From Candidatus Polarisedimenticola svalbardensis (lineage in GTDB: Bacteria; Acidobacteriota; Polarisedimenticolia; Polarisedimenticolales; Polarisedimenticolaceae), in the NCBI GenBank assembly GCA_014764515.1, contig JACXWD010000013.1, positions 1-64,000 on the forward strand: a stretch of 64,000 nt of DNA, read 5' to 3'. The notes beneath the pieces were generated by a model. It saw nothing but the letters and a program-made list of their open reading frames with translations, did not search any database and was not told the origin of the DNA. Shown here one piece after another: positions 20,720 to 28,556 of this stretch (position 1 is the first letter of the stretch; every line of letters starts with the position of its first letter). The translations under genes and the position numbers were made by a program.

Positions 20720-21646
20720 GTGGCGCTTCAACCGAGTAAATCGATCTGGTTCAACGGAAAACTGATCCCCTGGGACGAAGCCCGGGTCCACGTGCTCAGC
20801 CACGTGATCCATTACGGCTCCTCGGTGTTCGAGGGGATTCGCTGCTACGAGCAACCGGTCGGCTCGGCGGCATTCCGTCTTGAGGACCACATCCGGCGGC
20901 TTTTTGATTCGGCGCGGATTTATCGCATGGAGATTCCCTGGAGCCGGGATGAGGTGGTGGAAGCCTGCGTGGAGACGGTTCGAGCCAACGGATTGAGCTC
21001 CTGTTACATCCGGCCGGTGGTGTACCGCGGCTTCGGCTCCATGGGAGTCAACCCGCTTCCGTGTCCGGTGGAACTGGTGATAGCCGCCTGGGAATGGGGA
21101 GCGTATCTGGGCGATGAGGCGCTGGACAACGGTGTGGACGTCCAGGTTTCCACCTGGGCCCGGATGGCCCCGAACACGATCCCGGCCATGGCGAAGGCAG
21201 GGGCGAATTACGCCAATGCCCAGCTGGTCAAGATGGAGGCGCTGTCCAACGGCTTTGCCGAGGGCGTTGTTCTGGACGTCGACGGTTTCGTTTGCGAGGG
21301 CTCCGGGGAAAATATCTTCCTGGTGCGGGAAGGGAAGGTCTTCACGCCGCCCCTGGGCGCGTCGATACTATCCGGCATCACCCGGGCGTCGGTCATCGCC
21401 CTGCTCCGGGATATGGGGCTGGAAGTCGCCCAGACCAAGGTGCCTCGTGAAGCGCTGTATTTGGCCGATGAACTGTTCTTTACCGGTACGGCGGCGGAAA
21501 TTACGCCGATCCGCAGTGTGGACCGGCTCACGGTGGGGCCGGGTAAACCAGGGCCCATCACGAAAAAGATCCAAAAAGCTTACCTTTCTGTTCTGAAAGG
21601 GGAGTCCGGGGACACCCGGGGCTGGTTGCACCCGGTGACCGCCTGA
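20720..21646 (+). CDS. ilvE: Branched-chain amino acid aminotransferase
   Basis: 308 aa fold-type IV PLP aminotransferase that makes Val, Leu and Ile from their 2-oxo acids with glutamate. The PLP Lys is residue 159 in APNTIPAMAKAGANY. Other motifs are HVIHYGSSVFEGIRCY near the N terminus, GSGENIFLV and FFTGTAAEITPI. GTG 20720 is preferred (GGAGG six bases upstream, giving VALQPSKSIW as in IlvE); ATG 20708 in the same frame overlaps that ribosome site. Confidence 0.93.
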   Translation: MALQPSKSIWFNGKLIPWDEARVHVLSHVIHYGSSVFEGIRCYEQPVGSAAFRLEDHIRRLFDSARIYRMEIPWSRDEVVEACVETVRANGLSSCYIRPVVYRGFGSMGVNPLPCPVELVIAAWEWGAYLGDEALDNGVDVQVSTWARMAPNTIPAMAKAGANYANAQLVKMEALSNGFAEGVVLDVDGFVCEGSGENIFLVREGKVFTPPLGASILSGITRASVIALLRDMGLEVAQTKVPREALYLADELFFTGTAAEITPIRSVDRLTVGPGKPGPITKKIQKAYLSVLKGESGDTRGWLHPVTA

Positions 21647-21649
21647 GGG

Positions 21650-21678
21650 TTGACTCAGGTCGGCCCGGTCCCTAGATT
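21650..21678 (+). promoter_or_regulatory. Promoter of pilT
   Basis: TTGACT (21650-21655), 17 bases, TAGATT (21673-21678), starting four bases after the ilvE stop. The predicted 5' leader is about 48 bases. The spacer resembles that of the hrcA promoter. Confidence 0.55.
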
Positions 21679-21732
21679 CCACTTGAGGGGCAAGAACGCC
21701 AAACCGCGACTTTCCGCGTACCGGAGACCGGC

Positions 21733-22905
21733 ATGCATATTAATGACCTTCTGAAGGTAGCCACCGAGCTTGGAGCATCGGATCTTCATCTCAAAGTTGG
21801 CAGCCACCCGGTAATCCGGGTCAACGGGCGTCTGCGCCCCCTTACCGATCAGAAGCGTCTGATGCAGGAAGACACCATCGCCATGGCGTTCAGCATCATG
21901 AGCGCCAGGCAGAAGCAGAAGTTCAAGGATCACTTCGAGATCGACATGGCGTACTCGGTTCCCGGCCTGGGCCGGTTCCGTGTCAACGTGTTCCAGCAGC
22001 GGGGCACTGTCGGCCTGGTGCTGCGTGTCATTCCGGTCCGGATCCTGACCACCAAAGACCTGCTGCTTCCTCCGATCGTCGACAAGATCGCCGGTGAGCG
22101 ACGGGGACTGATCCTGGTCACTGGAACCACCGGTTCCGGTAAGTCCACCACCCTGGCGGCGATGATCGATCATGTGAACTCGACCCGCACCGAACACATC
22201 ATGACCATTGAGGATCCGATCGAATTTCTGCACCGGGACAAGAAAAGCCTGGTGAACCAGCGTGAGGTTGAGGTAGATACCAAGAACTTCGCCCTGGCGC
22301 TCCGCTCGGCGCTGCGGCAGGACCCGGACGTGATTCTGGTCGGCGAGATGCGGGACTATGAAACCATCGAGACCGCTCTGACCGCCTCGGAAACCGGTCA
22401 CCTGGTGCTCTCCACCCTGCATACCCTGGACGCTACCGAAACCATCAACCGCGTCATATCGGTCTTCCCTCCCCATCAGCAGAAGCAGATTCGACTGCAG
22501 ATGTCGGCTGTGCTCAAGGCGATCATTTCCATGCGCCTGGTCCCCAGGGCCGACGGCCGTGGCCGGGTGCCGGCAGTGGAAGTCCTGCGCTCCACGCCCT
22601 ACATCCGGGACTGCATCGAAAACAAGGAAAAGACCAAGATGATCCGGGACGCCATTGCGGCCGGCACCTCCCAGTACGGCATGCAGACCTTCGACCAGTC
22701 GTTCTTCAACCTGTACAAACAGGAGCTGATCACCCTGGAAGAGGCGTTGCGGCAGTGCACCAACCCGGACGAGTTCAAGCTCAAGGTCGCAGGAATCCAG
22801 TCCAGCGCAGACAGCGCACAGCAGGAGATGGAGCAGTCCTTGAAGCACGGCACCGACCTGGATCCCCAGAGTCCGGAATCGCCCTTCGAGTTTACGAACA
22901 ACTGA
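21733..22905 (+). CDS. pilT: Type IV pilus retraction ATPase PilT
   Basis: 390 aa hexameric ATPase that drives pilus retraction and twitching. N-terminal PAS-like domain (about residues 1-100, starting MHINDLLKVATELGASDLHL), Walker A GTTGSGKSTT, the Asp box, Walker B ILVGEMRD and a His box TGHLVLSTLHTLDATETINR. The C terminus extends about 30-40 residues beyond the usual PilT core. No other pilus structural gene is in the window, so this is a detached pilT; closely related PilU cannot be excluded. Confidence 0.92.
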   Translation: MHINDLLKVATELGASDLHLKVGSHPVIRVNGRLRPLTDQKRLMQEDTIAMAFSIMSARQKQKFKDHFEIDMAYSVPGLGRFRVNVFQQRGTVGLVLRVIPVRILTTKDLLLPPIVDKIAGERRGLILVTGTTGSGKSTTLAAMIDHVNSTRTEHIMTIEDPIEFLHRDKKSLVNQREVEVDTKNFALALRSALRQDPDVILVGEMRDYETIETALTASETGHLVLSTLHTLDATETINRVISVFPPHQQKQIRLQMSAVLKAIISMRLVPRADGRGRVPAVEVLRSTPYIRDCIENKEKTKMIRDAIAAGTSQYGMQTFDQSFFNLYKQELITLEEALRQCTNPDEFKLKVAGIQSSADSAQQEMEQSLKHGTDLDPQSPESPFEFTNN

Positions 22906-22935
22906 CTGTAAACTATCGGCCGGGAGATCCTGCCG

Positions 22936-23433
22936 ATGGCCGACCGCTCCAATCCGTACGTCGAGGCGGTTCGCCGCCTCTGCCGCCGTCCGCTCACTGT
23001 CCGGGAAATCCGGGACCGGCTGGAACAGTCCGGCCATTGCGAGGCGGAAGTCGAGGCGGTCCTTGAACGGTTGCTCGCCGACGGTTCCCTGAACGACCAG
23101 GCCCTGGCCTCCCACTACATGGCCGCCCGGATGGAGCGTTTGGGCCACGGCCCCCTTCGCCTGGTCAGGGAACTGGTCCGGAGAGGCGTGGAAGAGTCGG
23201 TTGTCCAGGCAGCCCTCTGTGCCGGTCTGGCCCAGGGTGATCTCGATCCGGAACGGGTCCTGCGGCGGGAGGTCCACCGTCGGTTCAGTCATGAAACGGT
23301 CACTCCGCGGGAATACCGCCGCGTGTATAATGCGATGCTTCGCGCCGGGTTCGAGCCGCTCTCGATCAGGAGCGCCCTGGACCGATACAGCCGGGACCCA
23401 GGTTTCAATGAGTCTGAATACCCTCAAGAGTAA
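22936..23433 (+). CDS. recX: Regulatory protein RecX
   Basis: 165 aa all-helical protein of the RecX family, which inhibits RecA filaments. Three-helix repeats are visible, with RPLTVREIRDRLEQ, VEAVLERLLADGSLNDQALA and LRLVRELVRRGVEES. It sits between pilT and alaS; recX beside alaS is common in many bacteria, where recA often lies next to both. recA is not in this window. A TATAAT at 23326 inside this gene could serve alaS. Confidence 0.85.
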   Translation: MADRSNPYVEAVRRLCRRPLTVREIRDRLEQSGHCEAEVEAVLERLLADGSLNDQALASHYMAARMERLGHGPLRLVRELVRRGVEESVVQAALCAGLAQGDLDPERVLRREVHRRFSHETVTPREYRRVYNAMLRAGFEPLSIRSALDRYSRDPGFNESEYPQE

Positions 23434-23437
23434 AAAG

Positions 23438-26107
23438 ATGAAATCCACCGACGTACGCAAGACATTCCTCCAGTACTTCGCGGAACGGGGTCACCGCCTG
23501 ATCCCCAGTTCACCGCTGGTGCTGCCCAACGATCCGACCTTGCTGTTCGCCAACGCCGGCATGAACCAGTTCAAGGATGTGTTTACCGGGCGGGAGTCCC
23601 TCGAATGCAACCGTGCGGCATCGTCTCAGAAGTGCATGCGGGTATCCGGCAAGCATAACGATCTGGAAATGGTCGGGAGAACGCCCCGCCATCACACATT
23701 TTTTGAAATGCTGGGCAACTTTTCCTTCGGCGATTACTTCAAGGAAGATGCGATCCGGTTCGCCTGGGAACTGCTCACGGAGGTTTACGGCCTCGATGCG
23801 GACAGGCTCCGGGTAACGGTATTCGGAGGTTCCGCGTCGGCTGAAGCCGACGAGGAGGCGTACCGCCTGTGGCGAGACGGCATCGGCGTGAAGGAAGACC
23901 GGATCCTCCGTCTAGGAGAGAAAGAGAATTTCTGGCGCATGGGGGACACAGGTCCGTGCGGGCCGTGCACCGAACTGCACTACGACCTGGGAGAGGCGCT
24001 GACGTCGGTGGAAGGCGAGTCGAACCCGGAGACCGACGACAACCGTTTCATGGAGATCTGGAACCTGGTTTTTATGCAGTTCGACCAGCAGAAGGACGGC
24101 CGGTTGGCCCCGTTGCCGGCTCCCAGCGTTGACACCGGCATGGGGCTGGAGCGGATATCCGCCGTACTGCAGGGCGTAACCAGCAACTACGAGACCGATC
24201 TGTTCACGCCGATCCTTGAAGCTGTCGCCAGGCGGGCAGGAGTGAGTCAGGGCTCCGACCCGGAGATGGACGTCTCCATGAGGGTCATCGCAGACCATGC
24301 CAGGGCGATGTGTTTCCTCATCGCCGACGGCATCATCCCGGCCAATGACAACCGGGGTTATGTCTTGAGGCGAATCCTCCGGCGGGCGATTCGTCATGGC
24401 CGGAAGCTGGGGATCGGGGATCCGTTCCTCGCCGACGTCACGCCTGTAGTCCTTGAAAGCCTGGGAGGATGCTATCCGGAGATCGTCACAGCGGGAGATG
24501 CGATCCTGGAGATCGGCCGGCTCGAGGAACGGCGGTTCTCCGAAACTCTGGGAACCGGGCTCCAGATGCTGGACGACGCCTTTTCGGAAACTGCCAAGGG
24601 CGGAGGGAGAACCCTTGCGGGTAAGACGCTGTTTCGCCTTTACGACACTTTCGGACTGCCGCTGGACCTGGCGCGGGACGTTGCCGAAGAGAAAGGGTTC
24701 GACCTGGACGAGGCCGGGTTTGAAGAGGAGATGACGCGACAGCGCACCAAGGCCCAGGCTTCCTGGAAAGGGGTCGCCGACGGGCAGGTGCCGCCGGTTT
24801 ACCGGGAACTGGCCGAGTCCGGCGGCAACAGGTTCGACGGTTACGCTCACGTCGCCCTGGACGGCGCATTGATTCGGGCGATCCTGGTGGAAGGAGTCCC
24901 GGTGGATTCCCTTTCGGAAGGAGAAAAAGGGGAGGCGATACTGGATTCTACACCCCTTTACGCCGAGGCCGGCGGCCAGGTCGGTGACACCGGAGTCCTG
25001 ACAGGTCCCTCGGGACAGGCGGCGGTTCAGGACACGCGGATGCCGGTTTCGGGTCTGAACATTGCCTGCATCCAGGTCCTCTCAGGTTCACTCCAGGTCG
25101 GGGAAGCGGTAGTCGTGGATGTTGATACCGATCGTCGGGATGCCATCCGTAGAAATCACACCGGGACCCACCTGCTCCACGCCGCCTTGCGGGTAGTGGT
25201 CGGCCCCCACGTCAAACAGGCCGGCTCCAGGGTCGGGCCGGATCAGCTGCGGTTTGATTTTACCCACTTTGCAGGCTTGACCGACCAGGCGCTGGAGGAC
25301 ATCGAAGATCTGGTGAACCGCAAGATCCTGGAAAACATCCCGGTCACCACCGAGGAACGGGGGATTGACGAAGCGGTCCGGATGGGAGCCATGGCGCTGT
25401 TCGGAGAAAAGTACGGTGAGACGGTCCGGGTTGTGCGGGTCGGCGACTTCTCCCTGGAGTTGTGCGGTGGTACCCATTGCCTGACCTCATCGGAAATCGG
25501 TTTGATGAAAATTACTGGTGAGCGGGGTATCGCATCCGGGGTTCGGCGGATAGAAGCGGTCACCGGCGCAGGGGCACTGGCACTGTTCCGGACCACGTCG
25601 GCGGTGGTGCGCCGCATTGAAGGGATACTGGCGGTGCCGGCATCCGAGCTGGGAGAAGAGATCGGAAGGCGCATGGATCAGTCCCGCAACCTGCAGCGGG
25701 AGCTGGACCGCCTGAGGGTTGGTGCGGTGAGGCAGTCCCTGATGGCCCAGGCCGAGGATGCACCGAAAGTGGCTGGAATCCGGCTTTTAGCCGCTCGGGT
25801 GGACGGAATGAAACCGGCGGAAATGAGAGAGCTTGCCGATGAGCTGCTCCGGAAACTAGATTCAGGAGTGCTGGTCCTCGGCAGGGCCGAGGAGGCCAAG
25901 GCCTCCATTCTGGTAGGAGTTTCCAAGGATCTGACCGACAAACTCCATGCCGGGAAACTGGTCAAGTCCCTGGCGGAGATCATCGGCGGCGGCGGTGGCG
26001 GCCGCAAGGATATGGCGGAGGCCGGCGGGAAAGATTCAGCCCGTCTTGACGATGCGTTGGCGGCGGCGCCGCAGCAGGTGACCGCACAACTGGAGGCTGC
26101 GAAGTGA
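23438..26107 (+). CDS. alaS: Alanyl-tRNA synthetase
   Basis: 889 aa class II synthetase. The frame extends upstream through recX, but homology begins at ATG 23438 (MKSTDVRKTFLQYFAERGH). Motifs are NDPTLLFANAGMNQFKD and FFEMLGNFSFGDYFK in the catalytic core. The editing-domain zinc sites are HTGTHLLHAAL and CGGTHC. The C-terminal region holds a coiled coil and a DHHA1 domain with a GGGGGGRKDMAEAGG loop. Length is close to the usual 875 aa. Confidence 0.97.
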   Translation: MKSTDVRKTFLQYFAERGHRLIPSSPLVLPNDPTLLFANAGMNQFKDVFTGRESLECNRAASSQKCMRVSGKHNDLEMVGRTPRHHTFFEMLGNFSFGDYFKEDAIRFAWELLTEVYGLDADRLRVTVFGGSASAEADEEAYRLWRDGIGVKEDRILRLGEKENFWRMGDTGPCGPCTELHYDLGEALTSVEGESNPETDDNRFMEIWNLVFMQFDQQKDGRLAPLPAPSVDTGMGLERISAVLQGVTSNYETDLFTPILEAVARRAGVSQGSDPEMDVSMRVIADHARAMCFLIADGIIPANDNRGYVLRRILRRAIRHGRKLGIGDPFLADVTPVVLESLGGCYPEIVTAGDAILEIGRLEERRFSETLGTGLQMLDDAFSETAKGGGRTLAGKTLFRLYDTFGLPLDLARDVAEEKGFDLDEAGFEEEMTRQRTKAQASWKGVADGQVPPVYRELAESGGNRFDGYAHVALDGALIRAILVEGVPVDSLSEGEKGEAILDSTPLYAEAGGQVGDTGVLTGPSGQAAVQDTRMPVSGLNIACIQVLSGSLQVGEAVVVDVDTDRRDAIRRNHTGTHLLHAALRVVVGPHVKQAGSRVGPDQLRFDFTHFAGLTDQALEDIEDLVNRKILENIPVTTEERGIDEAVRMGAMALFGEKYGETVRVVRVGDFSLELCGGTHCLTSSEIGLMKITGERGIASGVRRIEAVTGAGALALFRTTSAVVRRIEGILAVPASELGEEIGRRMDQSRNLQRELDRLRVGAVRQSLMAQAEDAPKVAGIRLLAARVDGMKPAEMRELADELLRKLDSGVLVLGRAEEAKASILVGVSKDLTDKLHAGKLVKSLAEIIGGGGGGRKDMAEAGGKDSARLDDALAAAPQQVTAQLEAAK

Positions 26108-26787
26108 ATCGAAGTTCCTGGCTCGCCATTCCGGTGTTTGCGGCCGTGCTGGCCGTTTCGATCCTCCCGCTGGAGGCGCAGGAACTGTTCTATTACGTAG
26201 ATGACGGCCGGGTGGTGATCACGAATACTCCCAGCCGGGCCGATATCCGCACCGTTCCCGGTTTCAGCGGGCGGGTGATGAAAGCGATGAAGGGTGATCT
26301 GCCCGCCACCCGGTTCGATCCGACCATCCGGATTCTCGCCTCGCGCTACAACCTCGATCCGAACCTGATCAAGGCCGTGGCCTACGTTGAATCAGCCTTC
26401 AAGCCGGATGCCGTCAGCCCCAAAGGGGCCGTCGGGCTGATGCAGCTCATGCCGCCCACGGCAGCGATGTACGGCGTGACCAACCTGACCGACCCGGACC
26501 AGAATCTGAAGGCAGGCGCAAGGCATTTGCGGAGCCTCATGGACGAATTCAACGGCGACCTGACACTGGTGCTGGCAGCTTACAACGCCGGGTCCGGAGC
26601 TGTTCGGCGATCCGGGGGCGTACCTGCCTATCGCGAAACCAGGAATTATGTCCGCAAGGTTCGGGAGCGGCTCGGCGCACCGGATCTGCGGACAACCGCT
26701 GCGAACCTGCCTCCGCGTGCTGGAGCGGACCGGAAGGTTATCCGGCGCACAACCGATAGTGACGGCACTGTCCGCTACACCAACTGA
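26104..26787 (+). CDS. Lytic transglycosylase (SLT domain)
   Basis: 227 aa secreted murein lytic transglycosylase. GTG start overlaps the alaS stop (GTGA). A signal peptide (residues 1-26) is followed by a short DUF4124-like strand pair (LFYYVDDGRVVITNTP), then the lysozyme-like domain (about 70-195) with catalytic Glu96 in VAYVESAFKPDAVSPKGAVG, GLMQLMP and LAAYNAGSGAV. The protein ends with a second DUF4124-like motif (DSDGTVRYTN). It cleaves glycan strands to 1,6-anhydromuramyl products. Its stop is six bases from the stop of the convergent protease gene. Confidence 0.88.
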   Translation: MNRSSWLAIPVFAAVLAVSILPLEAQELFYYVDDGRVVITNTPSRADIRTVPGFSGRVMKAMKGDLPATRFDPTIRILASRYNLDPNLIKAVAYVESAFKPDAVSPKGAVGLMQLMPPTAAMYGVTNLTDPDQNLKAGARHLRSLMDEFNGDLTLVLAAYNAGSGAVRRSGGVPAYRETRNYVRKVRERLGAPDLRTTAANLPPRAGADRKVIRRTTDSDGTVRYTN

Positions 26788-26793
26788 CCGTAC

Positions 26794-28272
26794 TCAGCGG
26801 CTCCTGACTGCATCCAGTGCAGCGGCAAGATCCAGGATTCCGGCTCCCGTATCCGGATCCCGGCCGGCCGGCGGCAGGTCTCTGGCGGTCCGGATCAGAA
26901 TTTCCTCCAGCTCCTCAGGCGTAAGGTCCGGATCGGCCTCGATGAGAAGAGCCGCAGCGCCGCCTACCAGTCCGGCGGCCAGGGAGGTGCCGTTCCCGGT
27001 GCCGTAATGGTCCGCCGTAGGCGGATAGGCGAACGGAAGGTCGGCGCCTGGCGCGGAAAGAGTGGGGAACGGCTGTCCTCCGCAGGAATTGGGCCCCCTG
27101 GAGGAGTGGGTAAAGACCTGGACCCCGTTTTCCGACCGGTCCAGCCCGCCGGTGGAGAACACCGGGCCGCCATGGGGGACCGTACCGGCGAGGTTGGCAG
27201 GCGATTCATCGGAGCCGGGTGAAGGGCCGGCGTTACCTGCGGGAAAGACCACGAACATGCCGGCTGCCTTCCAGGCGTTGATAAACGGCAGATCAAAGGA
27301 ATTGCATTCCCCGTGGGAATCGGACCAGGCGTTGATCACCACGTCCGGACGCACCGTGCGCAGCACCCAGTCGGCGGCCCGGGTCATCCGGGACCGTGAG
27401 TAAAAATTGTTCCAGTTCCCCAGGGCGACGGCCCATTCGGCTTCAGGGGCGACACCGATGGTTTTGCCGGCCGTATTGGCTCCGACGGCCAGCGAAAGGA
27501 CGGAGGTGCCGTGGCCGTGATTGTCATATGGGTCCTGTCGACCCTCAACCGGATCCAGCCAGCCGCGACCGTCAGGCAGCATCCTGCCCCGGAGCTGCTC
27601 GTGGTCGCCGAACACACCGGTGTCGATAGCCGCGACCACGACGCCTTTCCCTTTCAGCCCCTGACGCCAGAGTGCAGGCGCCCCGATCGCCTCAACGCCC
27701 CAGGAAGTAAAGCTCTCACCCAGGAGCGGACTCCCGCCTTCGACACGGCCGTTCTCTCTGAAAAGACGCTTTTCCGAACTCCAGTCAGGGAGGACCGACG
27801 CCACAGCCGGGTGGCGGGATAGCTCCAGGATCCCGGCGGCGCTTCCTTCGACGATCAACCGGTTCACGATCGCTACCGGCCGGACGTAATCGATCACACC
27901 CCGTTCGATCAGTTCATCGAGGAATGGCTGAAGTGTCCGTTGCTGGTCCGCAGCCACAGACTCCAGGCTTTCTATGACTGTGCGGCGCCGGGTCAGTTTG
28001 TCCCGGCCCTCTTTCCGGAGCTGTTCCACCAGCAGGGTCAGATCAACCTGCCGGGTAAGGTCTACCAGAACCCTGAACGGCCTGTTCTCAGGGGAAGACC
28101 GCACGAGAACGTCGAAATCCCCTTGGAAAACAGGTTGGGACACGGCCAGGACCCGAACGGGCACCCCGCGGCTTGAGCGGCGGTTCCTGTGGTCTGCCGG
28201 GCAGCCCGAAAAAAGAAGGCTGACTGCAACGGCCAGACCGAGGATCCTGACTGAAAAACAGGCACTTTTCAT
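26794..28272 (-). CDS. Subtilisin-like serine protease lipoprotein (S8 family)
   Basis: About 492 aa. The signal peptide ends in a lipobox (LFSGC, Cys25 counted from the in-frame GTG one codon upstream), so it is a predicted lipoprotein. Residues about 45-165 resemble an inhibitor-I9/bacillopeptidase F-like propeptide (VNRLIVEGSAAGILELSRHP). The catalytic domain has an intact triad: Asp218 (AAIDTG), His255 (NHGHGTS) and Ser431 (GNGTSLAAG), with oxyanion Asn348 (PAGNAG). It diverges from the giant surface protein. Likely an envelope-anchored protease; maturing that neighbour is only a guess. Start is ATG 28272 or GTG 28275; no ribosome site is obvious. Confidence 0.88.
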   Translation of the reverse strand: MKSACFSVRILGLAVAVSLLFSGCPADHRNRRSSRGVPVRVLAVSQPVFQGDFDVLVRSSPENRPFRVLVDLTRQVDLTLLVEQLRKEGRDKLTRRRTVIESLESVAADQQRTLQPFLDELIERGVIDYVRPVAIVNRLIVEGSAAGILELSRHPAVASVLPDWSSEKRLFRENGRVEGGSPLLGESFTSWGVEAIGAPALWRQGLKGKGVVVAAIDTGVFGDHEQLRGRMLPDGRGWLDPVEGRQDPYDNHGHGTSVLSLAVGANTAGKTIGVAPEAEWAVALGNWNNFYSRSRMTRAADWVLRTVRPDVVINAWSDSHGECNSFDLPFINAWKAAGMFVVFPAGNAGPSPGSDESPANLAGTVPHGGPVFSTGGLDRSENGVQVFTHSSRGPNSCGGQPFPTLSAPGADLPFAYPPTADHYGTGNGTSLAAGLVGGAAALLIEADPDLTPEELEEILIRTARDLPPAGRDPDTGAGILDLAAALDAVRSR

Positions 28273-28275
28273 CAC

Positions 28276-28556
28276 TGGTCAAGGTATCACGAAGGGCAGG
28301 CGGAAGGCAGGCGCCGTCGTCCGGATTAAAAATCTTAAATATTCCCGTGGCTTATAGGCAATCGGTCTTTTTCCGTCGGATACCCAAATTATCATGGTCA
28401 GGCGGCTTGAATCAGGTATATCAATACAGGCTGTCCGAAGATAATTGAATGGGGAGGGGGTCCCCTGGCCTGTCGCCATCATAAAAGGTGCAGGTGTCCG
28501 GCAGGAGTACGTCAAGTAGGATCCTGGCCGAACGCGTTTATGAAGGTAGGAGTACC
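28276..28556. other. AT-rich divergent intergenic region
   Basis: This 281-base gap separates the divergent protease and giant surface-protein genes and is the longest non-coding stretch in the window. It is more AT-rich than its surroundings, especially 28325-28440. Several -10-like boxes occur but no unambiguous -35/-10 pair. GGGGA-GGGGG-TCCCC near 28453 could form a short hairpin. GGTAGGAG just before 28557 is the ribosome site of the giant gene. I see no tRNA and no recognisable riboswitch. Confidence 0.5.

Noticed and set aside
21655-23460. Long minus-strand open frame (601 codons) across pilT and recX.
   Set aside because: It is antisense to two well-recognised genes; its translation shows no family motif and reflects GC-rich codon bias. 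The same holds for the minus-strand frames at 7180-9402, 16417-17625 and 30528-31736.
28276-28556. Cyclic di-GMP riboswitch before the giant surface protein.
   Set aside because: The G-rich hairpin area lacks the conserved GEMM core and a matching receptor helix; no other riboswitch class fits.
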